This document shows positions 17,793 to 27,378 of a DNA stretch of 40,185 nucleotides, piece after piece; within the stretch, counting starts at the first letter, position 1; every line of letters starts with the position of its first letter. The notes under the pieces were generated by a model. The model was not told the DNA's origin. It was given only the letters and a program-made list of their open reading frames with translations, and ran no database searches. Source of the DNA: Ramlibacter sp. (GTDB lineage: Bacteria; Pseudomonadota; Gammaproteobacteria; Burkholderiales; Burkholderiaceae_C); assembly GCA_028292105.1 (NCBI GenBank), contig JAQGMY010000063.1:1-40185 (forward strand), given 5' to 3'. A program made the translations under genes and the position numbers.

Positions 17793-17818
17793 TGCTGGAT
17801 GGCGGCAAGCCGCCCCCG

Positions 17819-19021
17819 TCAGTAGGCGAAATTGGCGGTGGTGCCGCCGCCGCTCACGTCGACCGGCTTCGTCATCGCCGGCCGACCCGGCGCCGTCGCC
17901 TGCAGCGTGTACTTCCCGGCGGCCGTGCTGTCGGCAGTGAACGCCAGGCCGGTCGCTGCGTACGCAGCCCGAAGCGGCGCCGCGGCGGGCAGGCGGAACG
18001 TGTATGTGGCAAGTTCGATGTCCACCGGCGTCGTGGCGACGGCCACGCTGCTGCCGCCGATGGCCTGGGTCGCGGCAATGGCGGCGTCGGTCACGGGAGC
18101 GGCCGTGGTCGTGGTGCCGCTCGCGGTGGACGCGGTCACGGTCCCCGTCACAGTGTTCATCACGGAAGTGGGAAGCACGATGGCCGTCGCCGTCCCGTTG
18201 AGTGAAGTCACCGAAGCCGTCGTGCTGACCGGCACACCCGTGACCACGCCCGTGGCACGCCCGTCCGAGGTGATCACCACGGTGTAAGTGCCGTCAGGCA
18301 GGTAGGAGAGGACGAACTTGCCGCTGGCGTCGGGTGTGGTGGACCGCACCGTGGCACCGTCCTTCTGCGCGGACACCGAGGTGGCGGTGACGCTCATCGT
18401 GGTGGTCACGTAGCCCTGGATCGAGGTGTTGTACCGGGGCGTGACGGCGACCACCGGCTTGAGCACGTACTGTCCCGACTTGCCGGCGGCGACGACCGAA
18501 CGGCACGCATCGAAGTCCAGGACCAGGTCGGCGGTCTTGCCCGCTTCGACGGTGAAGTGCGCCTGCAGCTTGAGGCCGCTTTGCTGTGCGCTGGGCGTCT
18601 TCAGTGCCACCAGGGTGCCAGCCCTGGGCTGCACGGCGTTCGCCTCGGGCGCGCTGTTGCCGTTCTCCGCCAGCACCAGCCGAAGCTGCGAATAGTCGCC
18701 GGCGGGCAGCTGCGTGCTGCCCAGTTCCTCCAGCAGTCCGTTGGTCAGGTTCAACAAGTCGATGCGCCGGGGCGCCGCAAGCGTCAGGTCGCGCCAGCCA
18801 GCGTCTGCATCGGCGGCACTGCCGCTGGTGTGGACCCGCACCTTTTCCACCGTGACATAGACATGCTCGTAGCACGAGGGTGCGTCGGTGAGCGCCACCC
18901 GCAAGGTGCCGTCGCCGTTGCCACCCCCGTCACCTCCGCCCCCGCATGCAGCCAGCAGCAGCGTCGTGGTGATTGCGGCGACACGCGCCATTGCCGCAGC
19001 CGCAGTACTTCTCTTCTCCAT
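17819..19021 (-). CDS. DUF4382-domain lipoprotein
   Basis: Lipobox [37 protein letters not shown]...[31 protein letters not shown]-terminal carboxypeptidase-regulatory-like region. Confidence 0.85.
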   Translation of the reverse strand: MEKRSTAAAAMARVAAITTTLLLAACGGGGDGGGNGDGTLRVALTDAPSCYEHVYVTVEKVRVHTSGSAADADAGWRDLTLAAPRRIDLLNLTNGLLEELGSTQLPAGDYSQLRLVLAENGNSAPEANAVQPRAGTLVALKTPSAQQSGLKLQAHFTVEAGKTADLVLDFDACRSVVAAGKSGQYVLKPVVAVTPRYNTSIQGYVTTTMSVTATSVSAQKDGATVRSTTPDASGKFVLSYLPDGTYTVVITSDGRATGVVTGVPVSTTASVTSLNGTATAIVLPTSVMNTVTGTVTASTASGTTTTAAPVTDAAIAATQAIGGSSVAVATTPVDIELATYTFRLPAAAPLRAAYAATGLAFTADSTAAGKYTLQATAPGRPAMTKPVDVSGGGTTANFAY

Positions 19022-19192
19022 GTCTCGTTCCTTGTGGTTGTACACGTTGCCATGCTGGGCCACGAGGAGAGCCGATAACGTGAACAAGTAGCGCCGAACG
19101 CGGAAAACGGGTCCGTTGGTTGCGTTTGCAGCGCTGCTGTTGCCAGCCGCAACAGCCGGGTGGCGCGCCGGCACCACACCGGCACCAGTCCT

Positions 19193-19882
19193 TCAGGACC
19201 TCTCGCCGGACCCCGTGTTGGGCTGCGTCGGCTGGAAATCGGGCTGCGGCGGACGCGCGGGTCTCGCCGTATCGGCCATGGCCGCATCGCGGATGGCGAA
19301 CAGCGCCTGCAGGTCCCGCTGGATGTCTTCGTCGGTCTTGGGCGGTTCCTCGCCGGCAGGATCTTCGGTGACATCGAAGGCGGGCAGGTCCGGGCTGGGC
19401 AGGTCGGCGGTCAAGGGCGCCGGGGCACTGGCGACCCATCCCTTGGGATCGGACACGGCATCCATCTTGACGCCCTGGAACTCCCAGCCGAGGCTCACCA
19501 GCCAGTCGCGGCAACGCGCGTCGTAGCGGGAGATCTCGCGTTCGAAGCTGTCCTGGAAGGCGAATACGTACGCCAGCAACTGCTCGTGCGCCTGCCGCAC
19601 CACGAAATTCACGTGCAGTCCCTGGCGGCCAGTGCGGCTGACGGTGGACAGGATGCGGCATTCGATCCAGTCCGACGGGATGCCGTGCTTGCGCATGGTG
19701 TCGCGCAACACCACCTGCACCAGTTCGCGTCGCGGCGCGTTGCGCGAAGGCTGCGAGTCGTCGTCGCCGGGCTCGGATTCGTGGAACTGCATGGAGGAGC
19801 CGCCGCCGGCGACCGCCTCGCCGTCCTTGTCCTTGCCACCGAAGATCCGACCGATCAAGCTCATGCGGCCATTGTGCTTCAT
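19193..19882 (-). CDS. hypothetical protein
   Basis: 229 aa MSLIGRIFGGKDKDGEAVAGGG...RRELVQVVLRDTMRKHGIPSDWIECRILSTVSRTGRQGLHVNFVVRQ; 4-nt overlap with the FHA gene. Confidence 0.75.
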   Translation of the reverse strand: MKHNGRMSLIGRIFGGKDKDGEAVAGGGSSMQFHESEPGDDDSQPSRNAPRRELVQVVLRDTMRKHGIPSDWIECRILSTVSRTGRQGLHVNFVVRQAHEQLLAYVFAFQDSFEREISRYDARCRDWLVSLGWEFQGVKMDAVSDPKGWVASAPAPLTADLPSPDLPAFDVTEDPAGEEPPKTDEDIQRDLQALFAIRDAAMADTARPARPPQPDFQPTQPNTGSGERS

Positions 19883-20490
19883 TCCCTGAGCTGGAAGCGC
19901 ATGCGCGTGCCGGCGAGGTCCAGGGTGTCTTCGTGCGTCAACATCACGGGCTCGGCGCCGAGCGCGCGGCCATTGAGCACGGGTGCGGTCTCACCCCCCA
20001 GGTGCGTGACGAAGTAGCCGCCGCGGCGATGCGCCACCGACACCACCGACACGCCGGGTTTGCCGAAGGTGGTGACCGCCTTCACCACCGGCACCTCCAG
20101 CCCCGCCGACGACCCCGAGATCACGGCGAAGCTGGCCTGCAGCTGCGGCGCCTCGACCTGCATCATCTGCGTGCTGCCGAAGGAGCTGGGCTCCTCGCTG
20201 GCCCGCAGGTACTTGATGCGGTAGGGGCCGATGGCGATCACGTCGCCGTCCTTCAGCTGGGTGCGCTGCTTGACCATGCGGTCGTTGACGTAGGTGCCGT
20301 TGGTGCTCCCGAGGTCGGTCAGGTACACGTCGGCCACCCCCGAAAGGTCGAAGGCGCAGTGCTGCCCGCTGACCACGAGGGTGTCGAGGACGATGTCGTT
20401 GCCGGGCTTGCGCCCGAGAATCGTGCGGTCCTTGTGCAGGAACACGTGCTTGACTTCGATCCCCTGGATGCTGGCGATCAGCTGCGGCAT
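19879..20490 (-). CDS. FHA domain protein, apparently with a second degenerate FHA-like half
   Basis: RTILGRKPGNDIVLDTLVVSGQHCAFD...YLTDLGSTNGTYVNDRMV; second half AVISGSSAGLEVPVVKAVTTFGKPGVSVVSVAHRRGGYFVTHLGG...NGRAL. Confidence 0.88.
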   Translation of the reverse strand: MPQLIASIQGIEVKHVFLHKDRTILGRKPGNDIVLDTLVVSGQHCAFDLSGVADVYLTDLGSTNGTYVNDRMVKQRTQLKDGDVIAIGPYRIKYLRASEEPSSFGSTQMMQVEAPQLQASFAVISGSSAGLEVPVVKAVTTFGKPGVSVVSVAHRRGGYFVTHLGGETAPVLNGRALGAEPVMLTHEDTLDLAGTRMRFQLRE

Positions 20491-20548
20491 TCCGTGCTCC
20501 CTTGGTGACGTTCCGGCTGGTCGATGCTATCTGTCCAGCTGCTTTGCT

Positions 20549-21013
20549 TCAAGCGGGCGGGCCCTGCGGCCGCTGCCGCACCTTGAAATCGAGCAGCCGG
20601 GTGGCCAGGAAGGTCTCGGCCAGGAAGCAAAGCAGCGCCGCCAGGAAGCAGGCCACCCCGAGCAGGAAACTGAAGACCGCCCAGCGGCTGATCTGCAGGC
20701 CGGTCTCGCCGAGGAACAGCACGATGATGGTCAGCCCGATCAGGAAGGCGCAGGTGGTGAGCAGCGCCAGGCAGCCATTGGCCAGCTGGCCGCGCCGGCG
20801 CAGCTCCAGCAGCTCCAGCCCGGCACGGTGCAGGAATTCGGCGTCCAGCGAGTCGCGGGCGCGGTCTTCGACCAGCCGGGCGCGGTCGATGATGCGGGCC
20901 AGCCGGCCGGCCACGGCGCCGATCATCCCGGACACCGCAGTCAGCAGGAACACCGGCGCCACCGCCAATTGGATGCCGTGCGTGATCGAACTGCTGTCCA
21001 GGGGAAAGGCCAT
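20549..21013 (-). CDS. DUF2721-domain membrane protein
   Basis: IQLAVAPVFLLTAVSGMIGAVAGRLARIIDRARLVEDR...LELLELRRRGQLANGCLALLTTCAFLIGLTIIVLFLGE; starts within a longer spurious ORF. Confidence 0.85.
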   Translation of the reverse strand: MAFPLDSSSITHGIQLAVAPVFLLTAVSGMIGAVAGRLARIIDRARLVEDRARDSLDAEFLHRAGLELLELRRRGQLANGCLALLTTCAFLIGLTIIVLFLGETGLQISRWAVFSFLLGVACFLAALLCFLAETFLATRLLDFKVRQRPQGPPA

Positions 21014-21015
21014 GC

Positions 21016-21918
21016 TCAGGCCACCACGCTGGCGCCGGCCCGCTGCAGCGTGCCCAGCACCTGCTCCCACTTGTTGGTGTGATCGGCGTGCAGCTTGCTG
21101 CCGGCGTCCAGCACCGGCTGGAACTTCCAGCCGCGGACCTGCGCGGCGTCGAACCAGGCGCGGGCGCGCTGGCGAACGATCCAGACCGGGGTGCGCCAGG
21201 CCCCCCAGGGTTCCGCCGTGCGGGCCAGGTCGGGGCTTTCCTGCAGCGCGCCGGCGGCGTAGCTCAAGAGCCCGTAGCGCCGCGGCGTCGAGGGCTGGCG
21301 CGGGCCGTCGTCGAAGGTCTCGAAGGTGGTGCGGTCTTCCAGTGCGGCCGGCAACAGCTTCTGCGCCACCAGGTGATGGCCGGCCTCGTGCGGCGTGCCG
21401 GTCTTGTGGTCCAGCACCGGACGCAGTTCGAAGCCGGTGAGCCCGCTGGTGCGCAGCGCCTGCGCCGCCTGGGCGCCCAGCACGTATTCGCCGGTCCATT
21501 CGTCCACGTGGCTGATGGCGGTGTCGGCCACCGGCTTGCTCAGGTAGATGCGCTGCGGCAGCCGCACCGGCCAGCGGCTCGCGGTGGGATGCAGGTTTTC
21601 CACGTGGTAGGCCGCCATCGTCGCCTTCGAGTCGGCGCGGCTCTGGCCGATGGACGACCGGGCCACGGCCTCCGCATGGGAAGCGGACTCCAGTTCCGCC
21701 GGACTGCACTGCAGGTCGCGCAGGAAGCTGACCGGCTCACCCTGCACCAGCGCCAGCAGGCGCGGCAGCACCCGGGTGGTGGCGTCGAAGAAGCGGGGAA
21801 AAACGAAACCGACGGCGGGGTTGGGCTTGGCGCCCAGTGCCTTGGCCAGCACCTCGTCGCCGGCGACGCGCTGTGCCAGGCCGATGCTGCATGGTCGCAG
21901 CGCAAGCAGGATCTTCAT
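21016..21918 (-). CDS. hypothetical protein with an internal duplicated motif
   Basis: 300 aa; LTGFELRPVLDHKTGTPHEAG and VRGWKFQPVLDAGSKLHADHT; stop is 3 nt from the DUF2721 start. Confidence 0.72.
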   Translation of the reverse strand: MKILLALRPCSIGLAQRVAGDEVLAKALGAKPNPAVGFVFPRFFDATTRVLPRLLALVQGEPVSFLRDLQCSPAELESASHAEAVARSSIGQSRADSKATMAAYHVENLHPTASRWPVRLPQRIYLSKPVADTAISHVDEWTGEYVLGAQAAQALRTSGLTGFELRPVLDHKTGTPHEAGHHLVAQKLLPAALEDRTTFETFDDGPRQPSTPRRYGLLSYAAGALQESPDLARTAEPWGAWRTPVWIVRQRARAWFDAAQVRGWKFQPVLDAGSKLHADHTNKWEQVLGTLQRAGASVVA

Positions 21919-21990
21919 GGCGCGATGGTAGCCGCAGCGTCAGCCCCGGGCCGCGGCGGCCGCGCCGCCCGTGCGACACTGCGCGCCGCA

Positions 21991-23235
21991 ATGACGGACG
22001 CATCCCCTTCCCTGCAGGCTCGCTCGATCGCATTGGCCGGCATGGTGGCGCTGGCAGTGGCGATGGGCATAGGCCGTTTCGCGTTCACGCCGCTGCTGCC
22101 GCTGATGCTGGCGGAGCGCAGCCTGTCGCTGTCCGCCGCCAGCCTGCTGGCCAGCGCCAACTACCTGGGCTACCTGCTGGGCGCCCTGGCCTGCACCTTC
22201 CAGCCATGGATCGCGAGCCGGCTCGGGCTGTCGACCGCCGTCAACGGCCCGGCGATGGTGCGTGCCGGCCTCGCCGCGACCAGCCTGCTGACGCTCGCCA
22301 TGGCCCTGCACATCCCCGGGGCGTGGACGGCCCTGCGCTTCGTCGCCGGCGTGGCGAGCGCCGTGGTGTTCGTCTTCACCTCCAGCTGGTGCCTGGAGCA
22401 CCTCGCCCGGCGCGGGCTCACCCAGATGTCCGCGCTGATCTACGTGGGCCCCGGCGCCGGCATCGTCGCCAGCGGGCTGGCGGCGACAGGGCTGGTGCTG
22501 TGGCAGGCCAAGGCCGCGGTCGGCTGGTTCACTTTCGGGCTGCTGGCCGCGCTGCTCACCGCGCTGGTGTGGCGCGTCTTCGACCCGGCCCACGCGTTGC
22601 CCGCCGCGGCGGCCGCCCCAGCCGGCGCCCCCACCGCGGCTGGCCCGCGGCAGGCCGGCGCGCTGCAGATGGCGCTCCTGACCGTGGCCTACGGCATGGC
22701 CGGCATCGGCTACATCATCACGGCCACCTTCCTGCCGGTGATCGCGCGGCAGGCGCTGCCGGGGTCGCACTGGCTGGACCTGTTCTGGCCGCTGTTCGGA
22801 GCGGGCGTGATGACAGGCGCCGTGGTCGCTTCGCGCCTGCGCCTCGGCGCCGACCTGCGCCTGCGGCTGGCCGGCTGCTACGCGATCCAGGCAGTGGGTG
22901 TCGCCGCCAGCCTGGTGAGTCCGACGCTGGCCGGCTTCGCGATCGGCAGCTTCCTGCTCGGGCTGCCGTTCACGGCGATCACCTTCTTCGCGATGCAGGA
23001 GACCCGGCGCGTGCGGCCCTTGCAGGTCACCAGCTTCGTCGGCCTGCTGACCGCGACTTACGGGCTCGGGCAGATCGCCGGACCGCCGCTGGCGGCCTGG
23101 CTGGTGGCACGCAGCGCGAGCACCTCGGCCGGCTTCAGCGCCTCGCTCTGGATCGCTACCGCATCGCTGGTGCTGGGTGCGGCGCTCTACCTGGTGCTGG
23201 CCCGCCGCTACCCCGCCGAGGCTCTTAGCGCGTAG
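21991..23235 (+). CDS. YbfB/YjiJ-family MFS transporter
   Basis: LAGMVALAVAMGIGRFAFTPLLPLMLAERSLSLSAASLLASANYLGYLLGAL. Confidence 0.88.
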   Translation: MTDASPSLQARSIALAGMVALAVAMGIGRFAFTPLLPLMLAERSLSLSAASLLASANYLGYLLGALACTFQPWIASRLGLSTAVNGPAMVRAGLAATSLLTLAMALHIPGAWTALRFVAGVASAVVFVFTSSWCLEHLARRGLTQMSALIYVGPGAGIVASGLAATGLVLWQAKAAVGWFTFGLLAALLTALVWRVFDPAHALPAAAAAPAGAPTAAGPRQAGALQMALLTVAYGMAGIGYIITATFLPVIARQALPGSHWLDLFWPLFGAGVMTGAVVASRLRLGADLRLRLAGCYAIQAVGVAASLVSPTLAGFAIGSFLLGLPFTAITFFAMQETRRVRPLQVTSFVGLLTATYGLGQIAGPPLAAWLVARSASTSAGFSASLWIATASLVLGAALYLVLARRYPAEALSA

Positions 23236-23944
23236 CCGTCACCACGGCCGGCGGATCGGCGCGGCGCAGGGCCGGATACGGATTCACCGCGGCGCCCTCC
23301 CACCACCTGGCGGGCGTGCCGAGGCGGAAGACCGCGAAGTGCAGGTGCGGCGCTTGCGGGTTGGCGTTCCCCGTGCTGCCGACGGTGCCGATCGCGTCGC
23401 CTGGCTTCAACTGCATGCCTTCGCGCAGCCCGGGCGCATAGGCCTGCAGGTGGGCGTAGTAGAAGGCCAGCTTGCCCTCGCGGTCGAACTGGTAGACGGT
23501 GAGTCCGCCTTCGCGGCTGGTGAACAGCTTGGCGACGGGCCCCTCGTCCACGGCAACCACCGCAGTGCCCGTGGGCGCCGGGATGTCGATCGCCTCGTGC
23601 ATGTGGCCGGCGCGGCCCTGTTCGTAGTTGTCCGCCAGGCGGGTCGGCGCCACGCCCACGACCGGCATGCGCAGGGAGTGCCGCGCGAGCAGTTGCGCGC
23701 CTTCCGGGTCTCCGGGCTTCGCCGTGTCGGCTTCCGGCGCCGGCTGCGGCGGCGCAGCTTCGGGTGCGGCCTGCGCTTGCGCCGAAGCGGCCGGCGGTGG
23801 TGCGGCGGCAACGCCCGGCTTCAACACCGCCGAATCGGGCAGCGATGCATGCGGTGGCACCACCGTGGTCCGCGGTGGCTCCCGCTCGCAGCCCTGCAAA
23901 CCCAGGCCGGCGATCGCCACCAGCAAGGGCGCCCGCCAGGACAT
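23225..23944 (-). CDS. M23-family metallopeptidase lipoprotein
   Basis: Lipobox GLQGC; HEAIDIPAPTGTAVVAVDEG and HLHFAVF zinc/catalytic motifs. Confidence 0.88.
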   Translation of the reverse strand: MSWRAPLLVAIAGLGLQGCEREPPRTTVVPPHASLPDSAVLKPGVAAAPPPAASAQAQAAPEAAPPQPAPEADTAKPGDPEGAQLLARHSLRMPVVGVAPTRLADNYEQGRAGHMHEAIDIPAPTGTAVVAVDEGPVAKLFTSREGGLTVYQFDREGKLAFYYAHLQAYAPGLREGMQLKPGDAIGTVGSTGNANPQAPHLHFAVFRLGTPARWWEGAAVNPYPALRRADPPAVVTATR

Positions 23945-25050
23945 CAGGACTGCACCTCCACCAGCATGCCGGTGCCGACGATGCCGAACAGGCGCTGCAC
24001 GTCCCAGTTGGTCAGGCGCACGCAGCCGTTGGTTTCCACCCGCGCCATCTGCGACGGTTCGGCGGTGCCGTGGATGCCCCAGTGCTCCTTGGTCAGGCCC
24101 ATCCACACCAGGCCCACCGGGCTGTTCGGCCCCGGCGGCAGCTTGACCTTCTTGTCCGCCTTGGGGTTGCGCAGCAAGCTCGGGTTGTAGCTGTAGTCGG
24201 GGTTCTTGATCTTGCTGGTGATCTTCAGCTGCCCTTCGGGCAGCGGGTCCTTCGAGCTGCCGATGCTGATCGGGAACGCGCCCAGCACCTTGTTGCCCTC
24301 ACCCATCACGTACAGCAGGCTGTCCGACTTGTCGATGCGCAGCGACGTTGCCGGCGCGGGGAGGTTCATCGCGCGGGCAACGTCGGCGACGAGGATCGCC
24401 TGACCGACCTGGAACGGCCGGCCCTGGTTCAGTGCCTCGATCAGCTTGGGGCTCATGTGGAAGCGCTCGCCCAGCGCCTCGGCGGCGTTCTGGTACGCCA
24501 GCGACGGCAGCTTCGACTGCTCCACCGGGTCCTTGGGGGTCGTGACGTAGGGGCCGTTGACGTCTTCCGGCGTCAGCACGTAGGTGGCGAACACCGGCGC
24601 CTGCTGCGGCGCCAGGGCGGCCCAGGTGCCGGCGTCGATCTGCCCCGTGACCGGCAGGCCGCGCGACAACTGGAAGGCCGACACCGCGCGCTTCATGTTG
24701 GCGCTGAAGTGGCCGTCGATCTCGCCTGGCGAGAACCAGCTGCGATCCAGCATGGTCTGGGCCCGGATCACCGCCGGGCCCTTGGCGCCTTCAGCGAGAA
24801 CCGGCGTGCCAGCGTCCGCATTGAGCTGGCTCATGTGCTGGTCGGGATCGAGCGGAAACGGCGTGGCGATCACCGGAGCGGCAGCTGCGGCGGCGGCGGC
24901 CGCGGCGGCTGCCGACTTCTTCGAAGACTTCTTGTGGGAAGACGGGTGGGTCCTGGCGCTCTTTTCCTTCGCGAACACCGCGGGTGGTGCGGCCACGAGG
25001 CTCAGAGGCAGGACCAGCGCGAGGGCGCGCAAGAGAGGGTTGGTTGGCAT
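23944..25050 (-). CDS. L,D-transpeptidase (YkuD) with peptidoglycan-binding-like N-terminal part
   Basis: Signal peptide; AVIRAQTMLDRSWFSPGEIDGHFSANMKRAVSAFQ; catalytic HGTAEPSQMARVETNGCVRLTNWD. Confidence 0.9.
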   Translation of the reverse strand: MPTNPLLRALALVLPLSLVAAPPAVFAKEKSARTHPSSHKKSSKKSAAAAAAAAAAAAPVIATPFPLDPDQHMSQLNADAGTPVLAEGAKGPAVIRAQTMLDRSWFSPGEIDGHFSANMKRAVSAFQLSRGLPVTGQIDAGTWAALAPQQAPVFATYVLTPEDVNGPYVTTPKDPVEQSKLPSLAYQNAAEALGERFHMSPKLIEALNQGRPFQVGQAILVADVARAMNLPAPATSLRIDKSDSLLYVMGEGNKVLGAFPISIGSSKDPLPEGQLKITSKIKNPDYSYNPSLLRNPKADKKVKLPPGPNSPVGLVWMGLTKEHWGIHGTAEPSQMARVETNGCVRLTNWDVQRLFGIVGTGMLVEVQS

Positions 25051-25155
25051 CGGTTGGCTTTCTTGTCGATGCCTGACCCTACCGTTCCGGCGCAGGCCGG
25101 CGTGTAGTCGCGCGGCGCTGCGCCTGGTCGGCCATGGCTGGCCCGGGCATGGCCC

Positions 25156-25857
25156 TCAGCTTGCCGGCGGCGACCGCGGTTCGCGCGCGACGTCCGCGAG
25201 GAAGTCGCCATCGTGCAGGTCGCTGCGGATGCCGGCGGCCTTCAGCCAGCCCGGATAGGTCTCGCGGAAGTCGGCGACCAGCTGCTCCAGCGGGACATCC
25301 TGGAAGCTGCCGCGATCGCGCAGGTACTCCATGTGCCGCTGCCCGGACTTGTCGAACGCGTGGTAGATCGAGTCCTTGCGCCCGTCGAAGTCCAGCGGAT
25401 GCAGCCCGAAGCGGTCGCACAGCTCCACGTTGAAGGCCGGCGTCGCCTTGCGCCAGGCGCCATCCAGCCAGAGCTCGGTGTAGCCGTGCCAGATAAAGAC
25501 GTCGGTCGCCATCGTGTCCCTCATGCGCTGCGTCGAGAGGTGGTTGCGGACGTCGGCGAAGCCGACGCGGGCGGGCACACCGATCGAGCGCGCGGCAGCA
25601 GCCAGCAAGGTGGCCTTGGTCACGCACCAGCCGTAGCCCAGCGACAGCACTGCGCTGGCGCGCATGCCCTCGGGGCTCAGGTCGAGGCGGTAGGGGTCGT
25701 AGCGGAATCCGTCCCGCACCGCGTAGTAGAGGGCCACGACGCGGTTGCGCTCGCCCACGCCCTTGGAATGGCGGGCGGCGAAATCGCGGACGGCCGGATG
25801 GTCGCTGTCCACGAGCGGGGTGGCTGCCAGGAACTGGTCGGGATCGGAAGTCGTCAT
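25156..25857 (-). CDS. transglutaminase-like protein
   Basis: MTTSDPDQFLAATPLVDSDHPAVRDFAARH...GYGWCVTKATLLAAAARSIGVPARVGFADVRNHL...WHGYTELWLDGAWRKATPAFN (Cys-His-Asp core). Confidence 0.88.
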   Translation of the reverse strand: MTTSDPDQFLAATPLVDSDHPAVRDFAARHSKGVGERNRVVALYYAVRDGFRYDPYRLDLSPEGMRASAVLSLGYGWCVTKATLLAAAARSIGVPARVGFADVRNHLSTQRMRDTMATDVFIWHGYTELWLDGAWRKATPAFNVELCDRFGLHPLDFDGRKDSIYHAFDKSGQRHMEYLRDRGSFQDVPLEQLVADFRETYPGWLKAAGIRSDLHDGDFLADVAREPRSPPAS

Positions 25858-25867
25858 GCGCCCATCC

Positions 25868-26653
25868 TCACACGAAACGCACCTGCAGAGGCGACAAGGC
25901 ACCGGAGAATTCGGCGCGCCAGGTTTCGCCCCGCTGCACGGGAAAGGCATCGGTCCACGTGCCGGTGGTCACCACGTCACCCGGCTGCACGTCGGTGGCG
26001 CCGGGGCAATCGCGCAGGACCTGCAGGAAGTGCGCCAGTGCGTGCAGCGGGCCATCGAGCACGTTGGCACCGGTGCCTTCATCCATCCGCTGGTCGCCTT
26101 GGTAGAGGGTGACGCGGGCGGCGGCGAGCCGGGCGTCGAACGCTTGCGCTTGCGTGGCCAGCGTCCTGGCGTCGATCCTGGGGCCCACGAGCAGCCTCGC
26201 GTGCAGGCCGCTGTCCGCCACCGTGTCGGCGGCGTCGAACTTCCAGTGCGGCAGGTGGGACTGCACGATCTCGAAGCCCGGCGCGATCCATTCGACGCAG
26301 GCCAGCAGCTCGTCGAGGTTCGCCCGCGCCGGTGGGGTCGCACGCAGCCCGATCACGCACTCGGGTTCGATGCGTGGCTGGCAGGTGCCGGCCAGCGCGA
26401 GCTCGCCCTCCCCCTCGCAGAACGACAGGGTGGTGTTCCAGACCGTGCCCCAGATCGGTCCGAACACACCGTAGCGCTGCCAGATGGTGCGGTTGGTGAA
26501 GCCGATCTTGTAGCCGCGCGGTTGTTCGCCGCGCCGCATGCGCAGCTGGCGAACGCTCAACGCCCGCTCATAGGCCTGGGCGACCGACAGCCCGCATCCG
26601 GCCGGCCAGAGGCTCGCCTCGTCGTGGTGTTGCAAAAGGAGTTCGGGGGTCAT
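25868..26653 (-). CDS. 2-keto-4-pentenoate hydratase-like (fumarylacetoacetase superfamily)
   Basis: GYKIGFTNRTIWQRYGV...IEPECVIGLRATPP...WIAPGFEIVQSHLPHWKFDAADTVADSGLHARLLVG...GDVVTTGTWTDAFPVQRGE. Confidence 0.87.
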   Translation of the reverse strand: MTPELLLQHHDEASLWPAGCGLSVAQAYERALSVRQLRMRRGEQPRGYKIGFTNRTIWQRYGVFGPIWGTVWNTTLSFCEGEGELALAGTCQPRIEPECVIGLRATPPARANLDELLACVEWIAPGFEIVQSHLPHWKFDAADTVADSGLHARLLVGPRIDARTLATQAQAFDARLAAARVTLYQGDQRMDEGTGANVLDGPLHALAHFLQVLRDCPGATDVQPGDVVTTGTWTDAFPVQRGETWRAEFSGALSPLQVRFV

Positions 26654-26808
26654 GGCGGGAGCTTAGCGCGGGTCCTGGTGCGGGAGCATCCGGGCCTGGC
26701 GAGCAGAATGACAGCCACAGGCCGCAACCATGAGTGCCGAGACAAGCGCGGAACACCGGGACGTCATGACCCTGTCCCGGCAGTCCAGGCGGACACGCCC
26801 ATATCACA

Positions 26809-27177
26809 ATGAACACCACCTCCCGCCAGGCTGTCTGGATTCTTCTGTCGGAACTGTTCGTGGACACGGAGCACACGAAGGATGATCTGCGCATCCTGGC
26901 CCGGTCGCTGCAGGAGACGGGCTTCCCGCTGCATGAGATCGAGACCATCCTCTGCCGGGAGGTGGCACCGGTTTGCGGCCGATGGATGCTTTATCCGGGA
27001 GCCATCGGGCCATGGCCGGCCTTCCAGGAGCAGGAGCTCAGGGAGAGGATCGACGCACGCCTGCACAAGCCCTGGTACAAGCCGCCCTTCTTCCATACCG
27101 GCCTGTGGGGTATGCCGGGTGTCCGCCGCGAATGGACGATTGTTCGAAATGCCCTGCGCGGCAATGCGGGCGTCTGA
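26809..27177 (+). CDS. DUF7079-like hypothetical protein
   Basis: MNTTSRQAVWILLSELFVDTEHTKDDLRILARSLQETGFPLHEIETILCREVAPVCGRWML; recognised from general pattern only. Confidence 0.65.
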   Translation: MNTTSRQAVWILLSELFVDTEHTKDDLRILARSLQETGFPLHEIETILCREVAPVCGRWMLYPGAIGPWPAFQEQELRERIDARLHKPWYKPPFFHTGLWGMPGVRREWTIVRNALRGNAGV

Positions 27178-27378
27178 AGAGTAGAACCTGGTCGGGCGAC
27201 CTGACAACGCGTGAACAGCGGGTGTTTTCCGCGCCGACCGGCACCCGGCAAATGGTGGCGGACAATAGCGGCTATCCGCCCGGTGCGAAAGTTTTCCCGC
27301 AGGAGTGATGCTTGCGCCGGCCAGTCAACTTCACCCGCAGCGGCGCACTGCTTGCGCAGTGCCATCCCGATCCAGCCA

